Part shown: piece after piece, positions 37,622 to 46,668 of the stretch
Layout: the number at the start of each line of letters is the position of its first letter
Position numbering within the stretch: the first letter of the stretch is position 1
Origin: Xanthomonas bromi
GTDB lineage: Bacteria > Pseudomonadota > Gammaproteobacteria > Xanthomonadales > Xanthomonadaceae
Direction: 5' to 3'
Assembly (NCBI RefSeq): GCF_900092025.1
Contig: NZ_FLTX01000037.1
Coordinates: 46,551 to 110,550 of the forward strand
DNA: 64,000 bases
The notes under the pieces: generated by a model
What the model was told of the DNA's origin: nothing
What the model saw: the letters and a program-made list of their open reading frames with translations, nothing else
Databases searched by the model: none
Position numbers and translations under genes: made by a program

Positions 37622-38170
37622 ATGCGTGGCAGCGGTCTCCTGTTGGGGATCTGGTTGATGCTGGCTTGCCACGGATGGGCGCAAGCGCAAGCATCCCAAC
37701 AGACCGACACGACGAAGCGCGTCATGTTACGACAGCAACTTGCCGCGTCCTGTGTCTCGTTGGCCGCTGCACCAGCGACCATCCTGCTGGACCGGACCGA
37801 GCTTGAACGACTTGCGTCGATGAAGCCTGCACCATCAGTTGCGGCTGCTGACGACGATGAACAGCGGCAGGCGCGGCTGGCGGGCACACGGGCGCAGGCG
37901 CTACTTGCCTCTACCGGCAAGGCGCACGACCGCTTCGGTTGCGCAGTGGCTCAAGATGATAAGGAAAGCGCCGACACGCGCTATCTGCTCGGTCGCCTGC
38001 TGGAGCGCGGCCAGGCCGCAATCTGGACGCAATCGCCACCAGGTTTCGCGCCGGCTCTTGAGGTCAGGCGGGTCGATCCGCACTGCCAGAAGGGGCCGAT
38101 GGGCAGTGCCTTTTATCGCATCGCCGGCGGTGGTGCGCTGGTGCTGGTACTGGTGGAGTGCGTCCGCTAG
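37622..38170 (+). CDS. Hypothetical secreted protein in the phoH-ybeY operon
   Basis: I do not recognise a family. The 182-residue protein starts with a signal peptide (GLLLGIWLMLACHGWAQAQA), is charged in the middle (ADDDEQRQARLAGTR) and contains four cysteines in the mature part. Its start is two bases after the phoH stop, so it is translated with it. The periplasmic or extracellular location is inferred from the signal only. Confidence 0.75.
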   Translation: MRGSGLLLGIWLMLACHGWAQAQASQQTDTTKRVMLRQQLAASCVSLAAAPATILLDRTELERLASMKPAPSVAAADDDEQRQARLAGTRAQALLASTGKAHDRFGCAVAQDDKESADTRYLLGRLLERGQAAIWTQSPPGFAPALEVRRVDPHCQKGPMGSAFYRIAGGGALVLVLVECVR

Positions 38171-38270
38171 TGCCCGTCCAGTCGTTCACGGGCCTGCGCG
38201 CAGGCGTCGCGGCAAGACGCCACTCGCGCGATACTGTCAGCTCTGCCTGATCTGAAGTGCTGGTGTTCCC

Positions 38271-38756
38271 ATGACCAAGGGCCCTGTCCGTCTCGACGTT
38301 GCCGTCAGTTACGCGTTGCCGCGCGCCGGCTTGCCGTCGGCGCTGAGTTTTCGCAAGTGGGTGGCTGCGGCCCTGAAGGGACGCATTCGCGAGGCGGATC
38401 TGGCGGTACGCGTGGTCGACGAGAAGGAAGGCTGCTCGCTCAATCACCATTATCGCGGCAAGGATTACGCCACCAACGTGCTGAGCTTCCCCGCCGAGTT
38501 GCCGGAAGGTCTGCCAGAGGGCATCAAGATGCCGCTGCTGGGCGATCTGGTGATCTGCGCACCGGTGGTGGCGCGCGAGGCGGCCGAACAGGGCAAGTCG
38601 CTGGCCGCGCATTACGCGCACCTGACCGTGCACGGCACCTTGCATCTGCTGGGCTGGGATCACGAAGACGACAAGGAAGCCGACGCGATGGAGCAACTGG
38701 AGCGCGAAATCCTGGCCGATCTGGGCATCGACGACCCCTATGCAGGAGAACACTGA
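38271..38756 (+). CDS. ybeY: Endoribonuclease YbeY
   Basis: YbeY is a zinc-dependent endoribonuclease for 16S rRNA 3' maturation and ribosome quality control. The 161-residue protein has [17 protein letters not shown] and the zinc motif [14 protein letters not shown] (His-x3-His-x5-His). It lies between phoH and corC as in most gammaproteobacteria, with one extra gene on each side. Its TGA overlaps the ATG of the next gene. Confidence 0.96.
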   Translation: MTKGPVRLDVAVSYALPRAGLPSALSFRKWVAAALKGRIREADLAVRVVDEKEGCSLNHHYRGKDYATNVLSFPAELPEGLPEGIKMPLLGDLVICAPVVAREAAEQGKSLAAHYAHLTVHGTLHLLGWDHEDDKEADAMEQLEREILADLGIDDPYAGEH

Positions 38757-39274
38757 TGCGTTTTTGCATTGCCGGTGTCCTACTGATGGCAAGTGCGACC
38801 GGCGCGTGGGCGCAGACCACGCCAGTGCGCCCGGACCTGCCGGCGTTGATCGAATGCCGCCAGCGTATCGGCGATTTCAGCGCGCTGGCGCCGGTGCTGG
38901 CCGACCCGCTCAAGGCAGTCGCGCTGGGCTGGACGCCGCTGGATCAATCCAACCTGTTCATGACCGAGTACACGCTCAACACGCCGATCAGCGTGTTCGG
39001 CCACCGCACCAACCACATTGCGTTTTCCGGCGCCAGCATCATGGCGATCCTCGATCTGCCCGACCCGCGCCCGCTCGCCAAGCAGTTGAACCTGGAACTG
39101 GGCGTGGATAACGCCGAGAAGGTGATGTACGGGCGTGAGATGGTCAGCGAAGACACGACCAACCCCAAGACCGGCGAGGCGATGATCGAATCGGTCGTGC
39201 TGAGCGTGACCAACGTCAAATCGCACCCTGGTAAGACCGTGGTTGGATGCGGTTATAGCCTGGATCTGCCCTGA
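38756..39274 (+). CDS. Hypothetical secreted protein after ybeY
   Basis: The 172-residue protein has a signal peptide (CIAGVLLMASATGAWAQ) and a mature domain rich in beta-strand sequence (YTLNTPISVFGHRTNHIAFSG, ESVVLSVTNVKSHPGKTVVG). Two cysteines (in IECRQR and VVGCGYS) may form a disulfide. It overlaps ybeY by one base (TGATG). No family is recognised. Confidence 0.78.
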   Translation: MRFCIAGVLLMASATGAWAQTTPVRPDLPALIECRQRIGDFSALAPVLADPLKAVALGWTPLDQSNLFMTEYTLNTPISVFGHRTNHIAFSGASIMAILDLPDPRPLAKQLNLELGVDNAEKVMYGREMVSEDTTNPKTGEAMIESVVLSVTNVKSHPGKTVVGCGYSLDLP

Positions 39275-39367
39275 GCCGGCAGGCAACGGCGCATCCACAG
39301 CGCGTTGCCGTCTTCCTGCTAGACTGATGGCTAACGCCTGGTTTGCCGGGTGCCCTTCCCCGTCACG

Positions 39368-40246
39368 ATGTCCGAAGACGACAGTAGCCAATCTCTAGAA
39401 GCACCGGAAAAACGCCGCAGCTGGCTCGAGCGCCTGAGCGCCGCCTTCTCTGGCGAACCCCATACCCGCGACGAACTCGTCGCCTTGCTGCGGACCGCCG
39501 AACACGACGGTCTCATCGCCGCCGACACCTTGCGCATGATGGAAGGCGCGATTTCCGTGTCCGAACTCACCGTGGGCGATGTGATGATTTCGCGCTCGCA
39601 GATGGTCTCGCTGCCCGTGGAAGCGCGCTTCATCGACCTGATGAAGCAGGTGGTCGAATCCGGTCATTCGCGCTTCCCGGTCCACGGCGAGAACAAGGAC
39701 GAAGTCCTCGGCATCTTGCTTGCAAAGGACTTGCTGCGCGGCGTCGTTGCCGACAACGGGCCCGGCAACGTGCGCGAGTTGCTGCGCCCGGCCGTGTTGA
39801 TCCCCGAGTCCAAGAAACTCAACGTGCTGCTCAAGGAATTCCGCCTCTCGCGCAACCACATGGCGATCGTGGTGGACGAGTACGGCGGCGTCGCTGGCCT
39901 GGTCACCATCGAGGACGTGCTGGAGCAGATCGTCGGCGAGATCGACGACGAGCACGACGATGCCGAAGAAGAGAATTCGCTGATCGCGATCCAGGCCGAT
40001 GGACGCTATGTGGTCGATGCGCTGACGCCGATCGAAGACTTCAACGAACGCTTCGGCGCCGAGTTCCCCGACGACGAGTACGACACCGTCGGTGGCCTGG
40101 TCACCGATGCGATCGGGCATCTGCCGGAAACCGGTGAGGAACTGACGCTGGGGCGGTTTGCGTTCCGGGTGGCCAAGGCCGATGCGCGGCGCGTGCACGC
40201 TTTCCACGTCACCATTCTGCCGCCCGACCCGCAGGACGACGCTTGA
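39368..40246 (+). CDS. corC: CorC/HlyC family CBS-domain protein
   Basis: CorC-type proteins act in magnesium/cobalt efflux. The 292-residue protein has two CBS domains (VGDVMISRSQMVSLPVEARF, HSRFPVHGENKDEVLGILLA, HMAIVVDEYGGVAGLVTIED) and a C-terminal CorC_HlyC domain (EFPDDEYDTVGGLVTDAIGH). The start at 39368 matches the usual MSEDDSS N-terminus; a GTG 18 bases upstream is possible. The following gene starts inside its stop codon. Confidence 0.93.
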   Translation: MSEDDSSQSLEAPEKRRSWLERLSAAFSGEPHTRDELVALLRTAEHDGLIAADTLRMMEGAISVSELTVGDVMISRSQMVSLPVEARFIDLMKQVVESGHSRFPVHGENKDEVLGILLAKDLLRGVVADNGPGNVRELLRPAVLIPESKKLNVLLKEFRLSRNHMAIVVDEYGGVAGLVTIEDVLEQIVGEIDDEHDDAEEENSLIAIQADGRYVVDALTPIEDFNERFGAEFPDDEYDTVGGLVTDAIGHLPETGEELTLGRFAFRVAKADARRVHAFHVTILPPDPQDDA

Positions 40247-41514
40247 AGCTGTCGCATGGCATGACCGCTGCGGCGCAGGTTCGCTGCAGCGCCCGGCGTT
40301 GGACCGCATGCTGGCTGCTGGCGTTGCTGGCGCTCTTGGTAATGCCGACTGCTTTGGCGCAAGCGCCCGCTGCGGAAGTCGCCGCGGCGTCCATGCCGAC
40401 ACCGCGGATCGGCGTGGTGACCATGCAGCCGGGCGAAGTGTTTTTCGAACGCTTCGGCCACGATGCCATCGTGGTGGTCGACCCGCGCACGCAACAGGCC
40501 ACCTCCTACAACTTCGGCTTCTTCGATCCGGGCGAGCCCGACTTCGTGCCGCGTTTTGCCCGCGGCGAAATGATGTATTACCTGGTCGCGCTGCCTCTGG
40601 AAGAAGACCTGTCGCAATATCGGGACGCTGGCCGTGGTGTCAGCATCCAGTGGCTGGATCTGCCGCCAGACCAGGCGCGCGCGCTGGCCGACGGTCTGGC
40701 CGTGCGGAGCCAACCGGAAAACGCGCGCTATCGCTACGATTATTTCATGGCCAACTGCGCCACCATGGTCCGCGACACGCTGGACCGTGCGATGGGCGGC
40801 GCGCTCAAATCGCAGCTGGCCGGCCGTTCGCGCGGCAACACCTTCCGCAGCGAGGCGGTGCGCCTGGCCTCCCCCGCCCCCTGGATGTGGCTGGGCTTCG
40901 ACCTGGGGCTGGGGCCATACGCAGACCGCCCACTGTCGCGTTGGGAAGAAGCCTTCGTACCGATGCGCCTGGCCGACAGCCTGACCCAGGTACACAACAG
41001 CGCTGGTCGCCCGCTCGTGCAATCCACGCAGGTGGTGTTGCCGCATCGCATCGCGCCAGAACCTGCCGAACAACAACGGCATTGGTGGACGTGGCTGTTG
41101 ACCGGCCTGATTGTTGCGGCCGGTGTGCCGGCCTTGGGCCGCAGACAGCGCTTGCTGGCAGGACTTGCGTTGCCGCTATGGTTGTTCTGCGCCATTGGTG
41201 GCGGCCTGCTGGTGTATCTGTGGGGCTTTACCGCACATCAATCCGCCTGGGCCAACCGCAACCTGCTGCTGGTCAATCCGCTATGTGTCTTGCTGTGCTT
41301 CGGTGGCATCCGGCTGCAGCTCGGCCATCGGCCGGGCCGCTGGTTCAACGTGCTGTCCTGGGTGGTCGCTGCATGTGCACTGCTGGCGCTACTGATCCAC
41401 TGGCTGTCGTTCCAGGCGCAGGACAACCTGCAATGGGTGATGCTGCTGTTGCCGATCCACACCGCGCTCGCCATTGCCCTGCGACCGCGTGACTTGCCCG
41501 TCCGTACGCGCTGA
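40243..41514 (+). CDS. DUF4105 membrane protein
   Basis: The protein of about 423 residues has a signal or first membrane segment (WLLALLALLVMPTALAQA), a periplasmic DUF4105 domain with VFFERFGHDAIVVVDPR and YDYFMANCATMVRDTLD, and four to five C-terminal membrane helices. DUF4105 resembles papain-like NlpC/P60 relatives, with Cys in MANCATM and His in GHDA as possible catalytic residues; this is inference. A TTG at 40243 overlapping the corC stop has AGGA upstream and would couple translation; ATG at 40261 is the alternative. Confidence 0.85.
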   Translation: MKLSHGMTAAAQVRCSARRWTACWLLALLALLVMPTALAQAPAAEVAAASMPTPRIGVVTMQPGEVFFERFGHDAIVVVDPRTQQATSYNFGFFDPGEPDFVPRFARGEMMYYLVALPLEEDLSQYRDAGRGVSIQWLDLPPDQARALADGLAVRSQPENARYRYDYFMANCATMVRDTLDRAMGGALKSQLAGRSRGNTFRSEAVRLASPAPWMWLGFDLGLGPYADRPLSRWEEAFVPMRLADSLTQVHNSAGRPLVQSTQVVLPHRIAPEPAEQQRHWWTWLLTGLIVAAGVPALGRRQRLLAGLALPLWLFCAIGGGLLVYLWGFTAHQSAWANRNLLLVNPLCVLLCFGGIRLQLGHRPGRWFNVLSWVVAACALLALLIHWLSFQAQDNLQWVMLLLPIHTALAIALRPRDLPVRTR

Positions 41515-41529
41515 CCTAAGGATGCGCCC

Positions 41530-42531
41530 ATGAACAGCCACGGCCATCATCCCGATAACCCGTCCTGCGTCATCACCTGCGCCTACTACGACGGCGAGGG
41601 CAAGCGTCACGACATCAGCCTGGAACGGATCAGCGACGTGCTGCTGCGCCCGGACGGCTTCGTCTGGGTGGGCCTGTACGAGCCGCAGGAATCGGTGCTG
41701 CACAAGTTGCAGGACGAATTCGGCCTGCACGATCTGGCGATCGAAGACGCACTCAAGGCGCATCAGCGACCGAAGGCCGAAAGCTACGGCAATTCCTTGT
41801 TCGTGGTGGTCAATACGGCGCAGCTGGTCAACGAACGCATCCGCTATGGCGAAACGCATGCATTCCTGGGCCAGCGCTTTTTGCTGACCGTGCGCCACGG
41901 CGCATCGCTGTCGTACGCACCGGTGCGTCATCGCGTCGAACGCGAGCCGGTGATGCTGCGCATGGGCGCCTCGTTCTGCCTGTACGGCGTGCTCGATTTC
42001 GTGGTCGACAATTACCTGCCGATCATGGACGAGTTCCGCGACACGCTGGAGCGCCTGGAGAAGGACATCTTTGCCGACGACTACAAGCGCGAGACAGTGG
42101 TGCGCCTGTACGAGCTCAAGCGTGAACTCAACAAGATGCGGCTGGTGGTCGCGCCGCTGCAGGACGTGCTCTCGCACCTCAAGCGCAACCCCGGCTCGTT
42201 GATCCACGAAGAAGCAGGCATCTACCTGCGCGACGTGCTCGATCATGCCGTGCGCATCAACGATGCGATCGACACCTTGCGTGAAATGCTGGGCACCGCG
42301 CTGAGCGTCAATCTTTCCATGGTCACGCTCGCCCAGGGCGAAACTGTCAAGCGCCTCGGCGCCTGGGCCGCCCTGCTCGCCGCCCCGACCCTGATCACCA
42401 GTTGGTACGGCATGAACTTCGCCCACATGCCCGAGCTCGACGCCCGCTACGCCTATCCCCTGCTGGTCGCCGGCGTGGTGGGCTCGTGCCTGGTGTTGTA
42501 TCGCCTGTTCAAGCGCGCTCGGTGGCTTTAG
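41530..42531 (+). CDS. corA: CorA-type magnesium/cobalt transporter
   Basis: CorA is a pentameric channel for divalent metal uptake. The 333-residue protein has a large soluble funnel domain and two C-terminal membrane helices with the signature YGMNF between them (TSWYGMNFAHMPE). It lies 15 bases after the DUF4105 gene and two genes after corC, so divalent-metal import and efflux factors are clustered. A short GC-rich inverted repeat (GAGCCGC-GTC-GCGGCTC) follows its stop. Confidence 0.95.
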   Translation: MNSHGHHPDNPSCVITCAYYDGEGKRHDISLERISDVLLRPDGFVWVGLYEPQESVLHKLQDEFGLHDLAIEDALKAHQRPKAESYGNSLFVVVNTAQLVNERIRYGETHAFLGQRFLLTVRHGASLSYAPVRHRVEREPVMLRMGASFCLYGVLDFVVDNYLPIMDEFRDTLERLEKDIFADDYKRETVVRLYELKRELNKMRLVVAPLQDVLSHLKRNPGSLIHEEAGIYLRDVLDHAVRINDAIDTLREMLGTALSVNLSMVTLAQGETVKRLGAWAALLAAPTLITSWYGMNFAHMPELDARYAYPLLVAGVVGSCLVLYRLFKRARWL

Positions 42532-42713
42532 AGCCGCGTCGCGGCTCGGGAATGGGGAGTTGGGAATGGGGAATCGGTAGAGCGGGCTTCTCGAACCTTT
42601 CTCGAACCTTTGAGGTGTGCGTATTTCCTGCAGCGAATGCACCTCGCAAGGCTCTTGCCACCGGAAAAATCGCAATAGCGCTCTTGCGATTCCCCAATCC
42701 CGATTCCCAGCGG
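42531..42713. repeat. Intergenic GGGAATGGGG-type repeats between convergent genes
   Basis: GGGAATGGGG units repeat at 42548-42577, and an inverted related copy (CGATTCCCCAATCCCGATTC) lies at 42687-42706. A short direct repeat TTCTCGAACCT also occurs twice near 42590-42611. Such GGGAATSGGGAAT strings are common between genes in xanthomonads. The region separates corA from the convergent dehydrogenase gene and may form a cruciform terminator. Confidence 0.6.
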
Positions 42714-44078
42714 TCAAGCCACATAAATCGTCTTGATGTTCATGAACTCATGGATGCCATGCTCGGCCAGCTCGCGGCCGAAGCCGGAACGTTTGATGCC
42801 GCCGAAGGGCAAGCGCACGTCGCTTTTGACCACCGAATTGACGAATGCAGCGCCGCATTGCAACTGCTGTGCCACGCGCTCGCCGCGTTTGACGTCTGCC
42901 GTCCATACGCTGCCGCCCAGGCCGAAGGTGGTGTCGTTGGCGACGCGCACCGCTTCTGCTTCGTCGGCAACCCGGATGATCGAAGCGACCGGGCCGAAGA
43001 ATTCTTCGTCGTATGCTGGCATGCCTGGTGCCACCTGGTCGAGGATGGTTGCCGGATAACCGGCATGCGAGCCGGCTACCGGTTCGCCGCCCAACAAGAC
43101 CTTGGCACCCTTCGCGACGCTGGCCTGCACCTGCTTATGCAGTTCGTCGCGCAGATCGGCGCGTGCCATCGGCGCCAGTGTGGTGCTGTCCTGCTGCGGG
43201 TCGCCGACGACGCGCGTTGATGCCGCCGCGACAAAGCGCTCGACGAACTTGTCGGCAATCGCATCAACCACGATGAAACGCTTGGCTGCGATACACGTCT
43301 GCCCGCTGTTGTCGAAGCGCGACTGCACTGCCGATTGCACGGTGTGCTCCAGATCGGCGTCTTCCAGCACCACGAAGGCGTCGCTACCACCCAACTCCAT
43401 CACGCACTTCTTCAGCTGATCGCCTGCATTTGCGGCCAGCGAGCGGCCGGCGCGTTCGCTGCCGGTCAGCGTTACCGCGGCGACGCGGTCGTCGCGCAAT
43501 ACATCGGCGGCCTGGTCGTTATCGATATGCAGCACATCGAACACGCCCGGTGGAATGCCGGCGGCGTCCAGCACCTCCTTCATGGCGTCGGCGCAGCGCG
43601 GCACATTGCTGGCATGCTTGAGCAGCGACACGTTGCCAGCCATCAGGCCCGGCGCGAGAAACCGGAAGGCCTGCCACAACGGGAAATTCCACGGCATCAC
43701 TGCGAACACGCAGCCCAGCGGCTCGTAGCGCACATAGCTCGATTGCGCCTCGGTGGGAATGTCGCGCGGCGCCAGATAGTCGGCTGCATGTTCGGCGTAA
43801 TACGTGCAGGCCTGTGCGCACTTGTCGATCTCGGCCAGCGCCTCACGGCGCAGCTTGCCCATCTCGGCGGTCATGATGCGTTGCAGGTCCTCGCGTCGCT
43901 TAGTCAACTCGTCGCCAACGCGGCGCAGCAATGCACCACGTTCGGCCAGCGGCAACGCGGCCCAGGCCGGGAATGCCTTGGCCGAAGCGGCCAGACGCGC
44001 TTCGATGGCCGCGGCGTCCAAGGTGTGCTGGGTATGCTCGACCTGGCCATTGGCCGGGTTGACGGTGTCATAAGACAT
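42714..44078 (-). CDS. NAD(P)-dependent succinate-semialdehyde dehydrogenase
   Basis: The enzyme oxidises succinate semialdehyde to succinate, the last step of GABA and putrescine breakdown. The 454-residue protein has the aldehyde dehydrogenase fold: PWNFPLWQAFRFLAPGLMAG, LTGSERAGRSLAANAG, MELGGSDAFVVLEDAD (catalytic glutamate), NSGQTCIAAKRFIV (catalytic cysteine) and EEFFGPVASI. It is the short form (about 455 residues) like Sad/GabD2. ATG at 44078 has GGAG upstream. It could also act on other semialdehydes; the nearby putrescine genes support this assignment. Confidence 0.88.
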   Translation of the reverse strand: MSYDTVNPANGQVEHTQHTLDAAAIEARLAASAKAFPAWAALPLAERGALLRRVGDELTKRREDLQRIMTAEMGKLRREALAEIDKCAQACTYYAEHAADYLAPRDIPTEAQSSYVRYEPLGCVFAVMPWNFPLWQAFRFLAPGLMAGNVSLLKHASNVPRCADAMKEVLDAAGIPPGVFDVLHIDNDQAADVLRDDRVAAVTLTGSERAGRSLAANAGDQLKKCVMELGGSDAFVVLEDADLEHTVQSAVQSRFDNSGQTCIAAKRFIVVDAIADKFVERFVAAASTRVVGDPQQDSTTLAPMARADLRDELHKQVQASVAKGAKVLLGGEPVAGSHAGYPATILDQVAPGMPAYDEEFFGPVASIIRVADEAEAVRVANDTTFGLGGSVWTADVKRGERVAQQLQCGAAFVNSVVKSDVRLPFGGIKRSGFGRELAEHGIHEFMNIKTIYVA

Positions 44079-44345
44079 GGCGTTCTCCAGTAGCAAGGCG
44101 CTCATGCTAATCGTCGGAAAGTGGTAGCCGCGTTACAAGCGCTGCAAATCACTGCAACGCTGTGTTTACCCGCGCTGCGACGCCATGCCGCATACCGCTG
44201 CACATCGATCGAAATCATGGCATCCGAAGTCACACTGCCAGAACAACGTCACCGGGCGCGGTGCCTTGTCACACTATTTCCGCCGCACAATGTGCTTTAG
44301 CATGCGGCACTTGGCAGATTCATCCATCCATGGAAGACCACTACG

Positions 44346-44756
44346 ATGCGCCGGGATCTCGTTGTTCTGCTTGTTCTTGGCACCAGCGTGTGCCTGCCTG
44401 GATGCGCCGCCTTCCAGGACCTCTTGCGTGGCCCGCGGCCCGGCCCGGCCGGGTTTGTCACTGTGAGTTGCAACAGTCTGATGCCTGATACCGCGCAACC
44501 CTGCGAGGAAGAGGCACAGCGTGCCTGCGCGGACACCGCCATCCGCCAACTCATCACCGCGCAGTCGTCGCCGAACATGGTCAAGATCTTTCCCGAGAAG
44601 CGAAAGTCCAAGGACGACGACAAGAACAACCGCAAGGACCGCGCCGACGAGCAACCCAGAGTCGAGCAACATGGCTACGACATCAGGGCCGAATACCAGT
44701 GCTACCTGACCAAGCCGGAACCCTGGGACAACGGTTACACGCCACCAGCCCGGTAA
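44346..44756 (+). CDS. Hypothetical lipoprotein
   Basis: The 136-residue protein has a lipoprotein signal (LVVLLVLGTSVCLPGCAAF; lipobox LPGC) and a cysteine-containing mature part with a very basic/acidic stretch (KRKSKDDDKNNRKDRADEQ). No family is recognised. It is a single gene, divergent from the dehydrogenase gene and convergent with potI. Confidence 0.7.
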   Translation: MRRDLVVLLVLGTSVCLPGCAAFQDLLRGPRPGPAGFVTVSCNSLMPDTAQPCEEEAQRACADTAIRQLITAQSSPNMVKIFPEKRKSKDDDKNNRKDRADEQPRVEQHGYDIRAEYQCYLTKPEPWDNGYTPPAR

Positions 44757-44908
44757 GAGCCGCCGGTCGAATGGCTGCGCGCATCGGCCAGCAGGCACAT
44801 CGAGCAGTCTGACTCGACGTGCAGTCTTCTCACTCGTCGGTGGCTCAAGCGCTACGCCTGTCTGGAGGCCAGCCGCTGCGGTTCATTGGCCACCTCAGCG
44901 ATGGCGCA

Positions 44909-45757
44909 TCAGGGAGCAGCTTGCAATGCAGGTTGCGCATCGCGCTGCCGACGTTTTTCGCTGCGCGCCAGCAACCACCAGCCGATTACCGCTGCCATTG
45001 AGACCGTCAGCACCAGCACCGTCGCCAGGGCGTTGATCTTCGGGCTGATGCCCAGGCGCACCGAGGAAAACACCTTGATCGGCAAGGTGGTGGAACTGGG
45101 CCCAGCCAGGAAACTGGCGATCACCACATCGTCCAGCGAGAGCGTAAGAGCCAGCAGCCAGCCTGATGCCAAGGCCGGCGCGATGATCGGCAAGGTGATC
45201 AGAAAAAACACCTTCAACGGCGTGGCACCGAGATCCATCGCGGCTTCTTCCAGCGAGCGGTCCAGCTCCTGCAGGCGCGAAGAGATCACCACGGTCACAA
45301 ACGACACGGTGAAGGTGACATGCGCGACCCAGATGGCCACTGCCCCGCGTGGTGCGATGCCGAGCGCGCCGCCCATCGAGACCAGCAACAGCAGGATCGA
45401 CAAGCCGATGATCACCTCGGGCATCACCAACGGTGCGGTGATCAGTGCGCCGAACAGCGTTTTACCGGGGAAACGCCGCATGCGCACCATTGCCATGGCG
45501 GCCATCGTGCCCAGCACCGTCGATGCGCAGGCGGTCCAGAACGCGACTTCCAGGCTGACCCAGGCCGCCGCCAGCAATTGCCGGTCGCGCAGCAATTCGC
45601 CATACCAGCGCGTCGAAAACCCGCCCCACACCGTGGCAAGACGCGAGGCGTTGAACGAGTACACCATCAGCAACAGGATCGGCAGATACAAAAACCCGAA
45701 CCCCAGCGCGAGCACACTGCCGCCCAGCAAGCGCACAGCGCGCGAGGCGCGCATCAT
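44909..45757 (-). CDS. potI: Putrescine ABC transporter permease PotI
   Basis: PotI is one of two membrane subunits of the putrescine importer. The 282-residue protein has six membrane helices and the permease EAA loop (EEAAMDLGATPLKVFFLITLP). Its ATG (45757) overlaps the potH stop as ATGA. potG, potH and potI are all joined by such overlaps. Confidence 0.93.
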   Translation of the reverse strand: MMRASRAVRLLGGSVLALGFGFLYLPILLLMVYSFNASRLATVWGGFSTRWYGELLRDRQLLAAAWVSLEVAFWTACASTVLGTMAAMAMVRMRRFPGKTLFGALITAPLVMPEVIIGLSILLLLVSMGGALGIAPRGAVAIWVAHVTFTVSFVTVVISSRLQELDRSLEEAAMDLGATPLKVFFLITLPIIAPALASGWLLALTLSLDDVVIASFLAGPSSTTLPIKVFSSVRLGISPKINALATVLVLTVSMAAVIGWWLLARSEKRRQRDAQPALQAAP

Positions 45758-46668
45758 GTCAGCCGCCCTTCCAGCTCGCGCTGCTGGTAACGGTGGAAGA
45801 TCACGATGGGCACCAGCAGCAACACCAGCATGACGGTGGCGACCGCAGCGGCCACCGGCCAATCGCGATTATTGAAGAACTCACCCCACAGCACGCGGCC
45901 GATCATCAAGGTGTTCGGGCCGCCCAACATTTCCGGGATGACGAATTCGCCCACCGCCGGAATCATCACCAGCATGCAGCCTGCCACGATGCCATTGCGC
46001 GACAGCGGCAAGGTGATGCGCACAAACGCTTGCCACGGACGCGCCCCCAGATCGTAGGCCGCCTCAAGCAAGCGCTGGTCGTGCTTGACCAGGTTGGCGT
46101 ACAGCGGCAATACCATGAAAGGCAGATAGCAGTAGACGATGCCGATGTAGGCGGCGATCGGCGTGTAAAGCAACTGCAGCGGCTGCCGGATCACACCGAT
46201 CGCCAGCAGCGCCTGATTGAGCAGGCCGTTGCCGTCGAGAATGCCGATCCACGCGTAGACGCGGATCAGGAACGAGGTCCACGACGGCAGCACCACCAGC
46301 ATCATCGCCACGTTGCGGGTCGCCAACGGCAAGCGTGCGATCACATACGCCATCGGGTAACCGATCAACAACGCCAGTGCGGTGGAAATGGCCGCGATTT
46401 TGATCGAACTCAGGTACGCAGCCACGTACTGGCTGTCGCGCAACAGCACCAGATAATTGCCCAGATGCAGCTTGACGCTCAGCGCACCGTCGGCGGCAAC
46501 CGCGAACAGCGGCGTATAAGGCGGCATCGCGGTGGCGCGTTCGGCGAAGGAAATCTTCAGCACGATCAAAAACGGAATCGCGAAGAACACCAGCAGCCAT
46601 AGGTACGGCGCGGCAATCACGCCCCAGCGCGCGCCCGGCACTCCCGCACGGAGCAGCCGCCGCATCAT
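45754..46668 (-). CDS. potH: Putrescine ABC transporter permease PotH
   Basis: PotH is the other membrane subunit. The 304-residue protein has six helices and the EAA loop LEAAYDLGARPWQAFVRITL. The start at 46668 (ATGATG) overlaps the potG stop; long open frame upstream is antisense-like sequence inside potG and is not part of the protein. Confidence 0.93.
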   Translation of the reverse strand: MMRRLLRAGVPGARWGVIAAPYLWLLVFFAIPFLIVLKISFAERATAMPPYTPLFAVAADGALSVKLHLGNYLVLLRDSQYVAAYLSSIKIAAISTALALLIGYPMAYVIARLPLATRNVAMMLVVLPSWTSFLIRVYAWIGILDGNGLLNQALLAIGVIRQPLQLLYTPIAAYIGIVYCYLPFMVLPLYANLVKHDQRLLEAAYDLGARPWQAFVRITLPLSRNGIVAGCMLVMIPAVGEFVIPEMLGGPNTLMIGRVLWGEFFNNRDWPVAAAVATVMLVLLLVPIVIFHRYQQRELEGRLT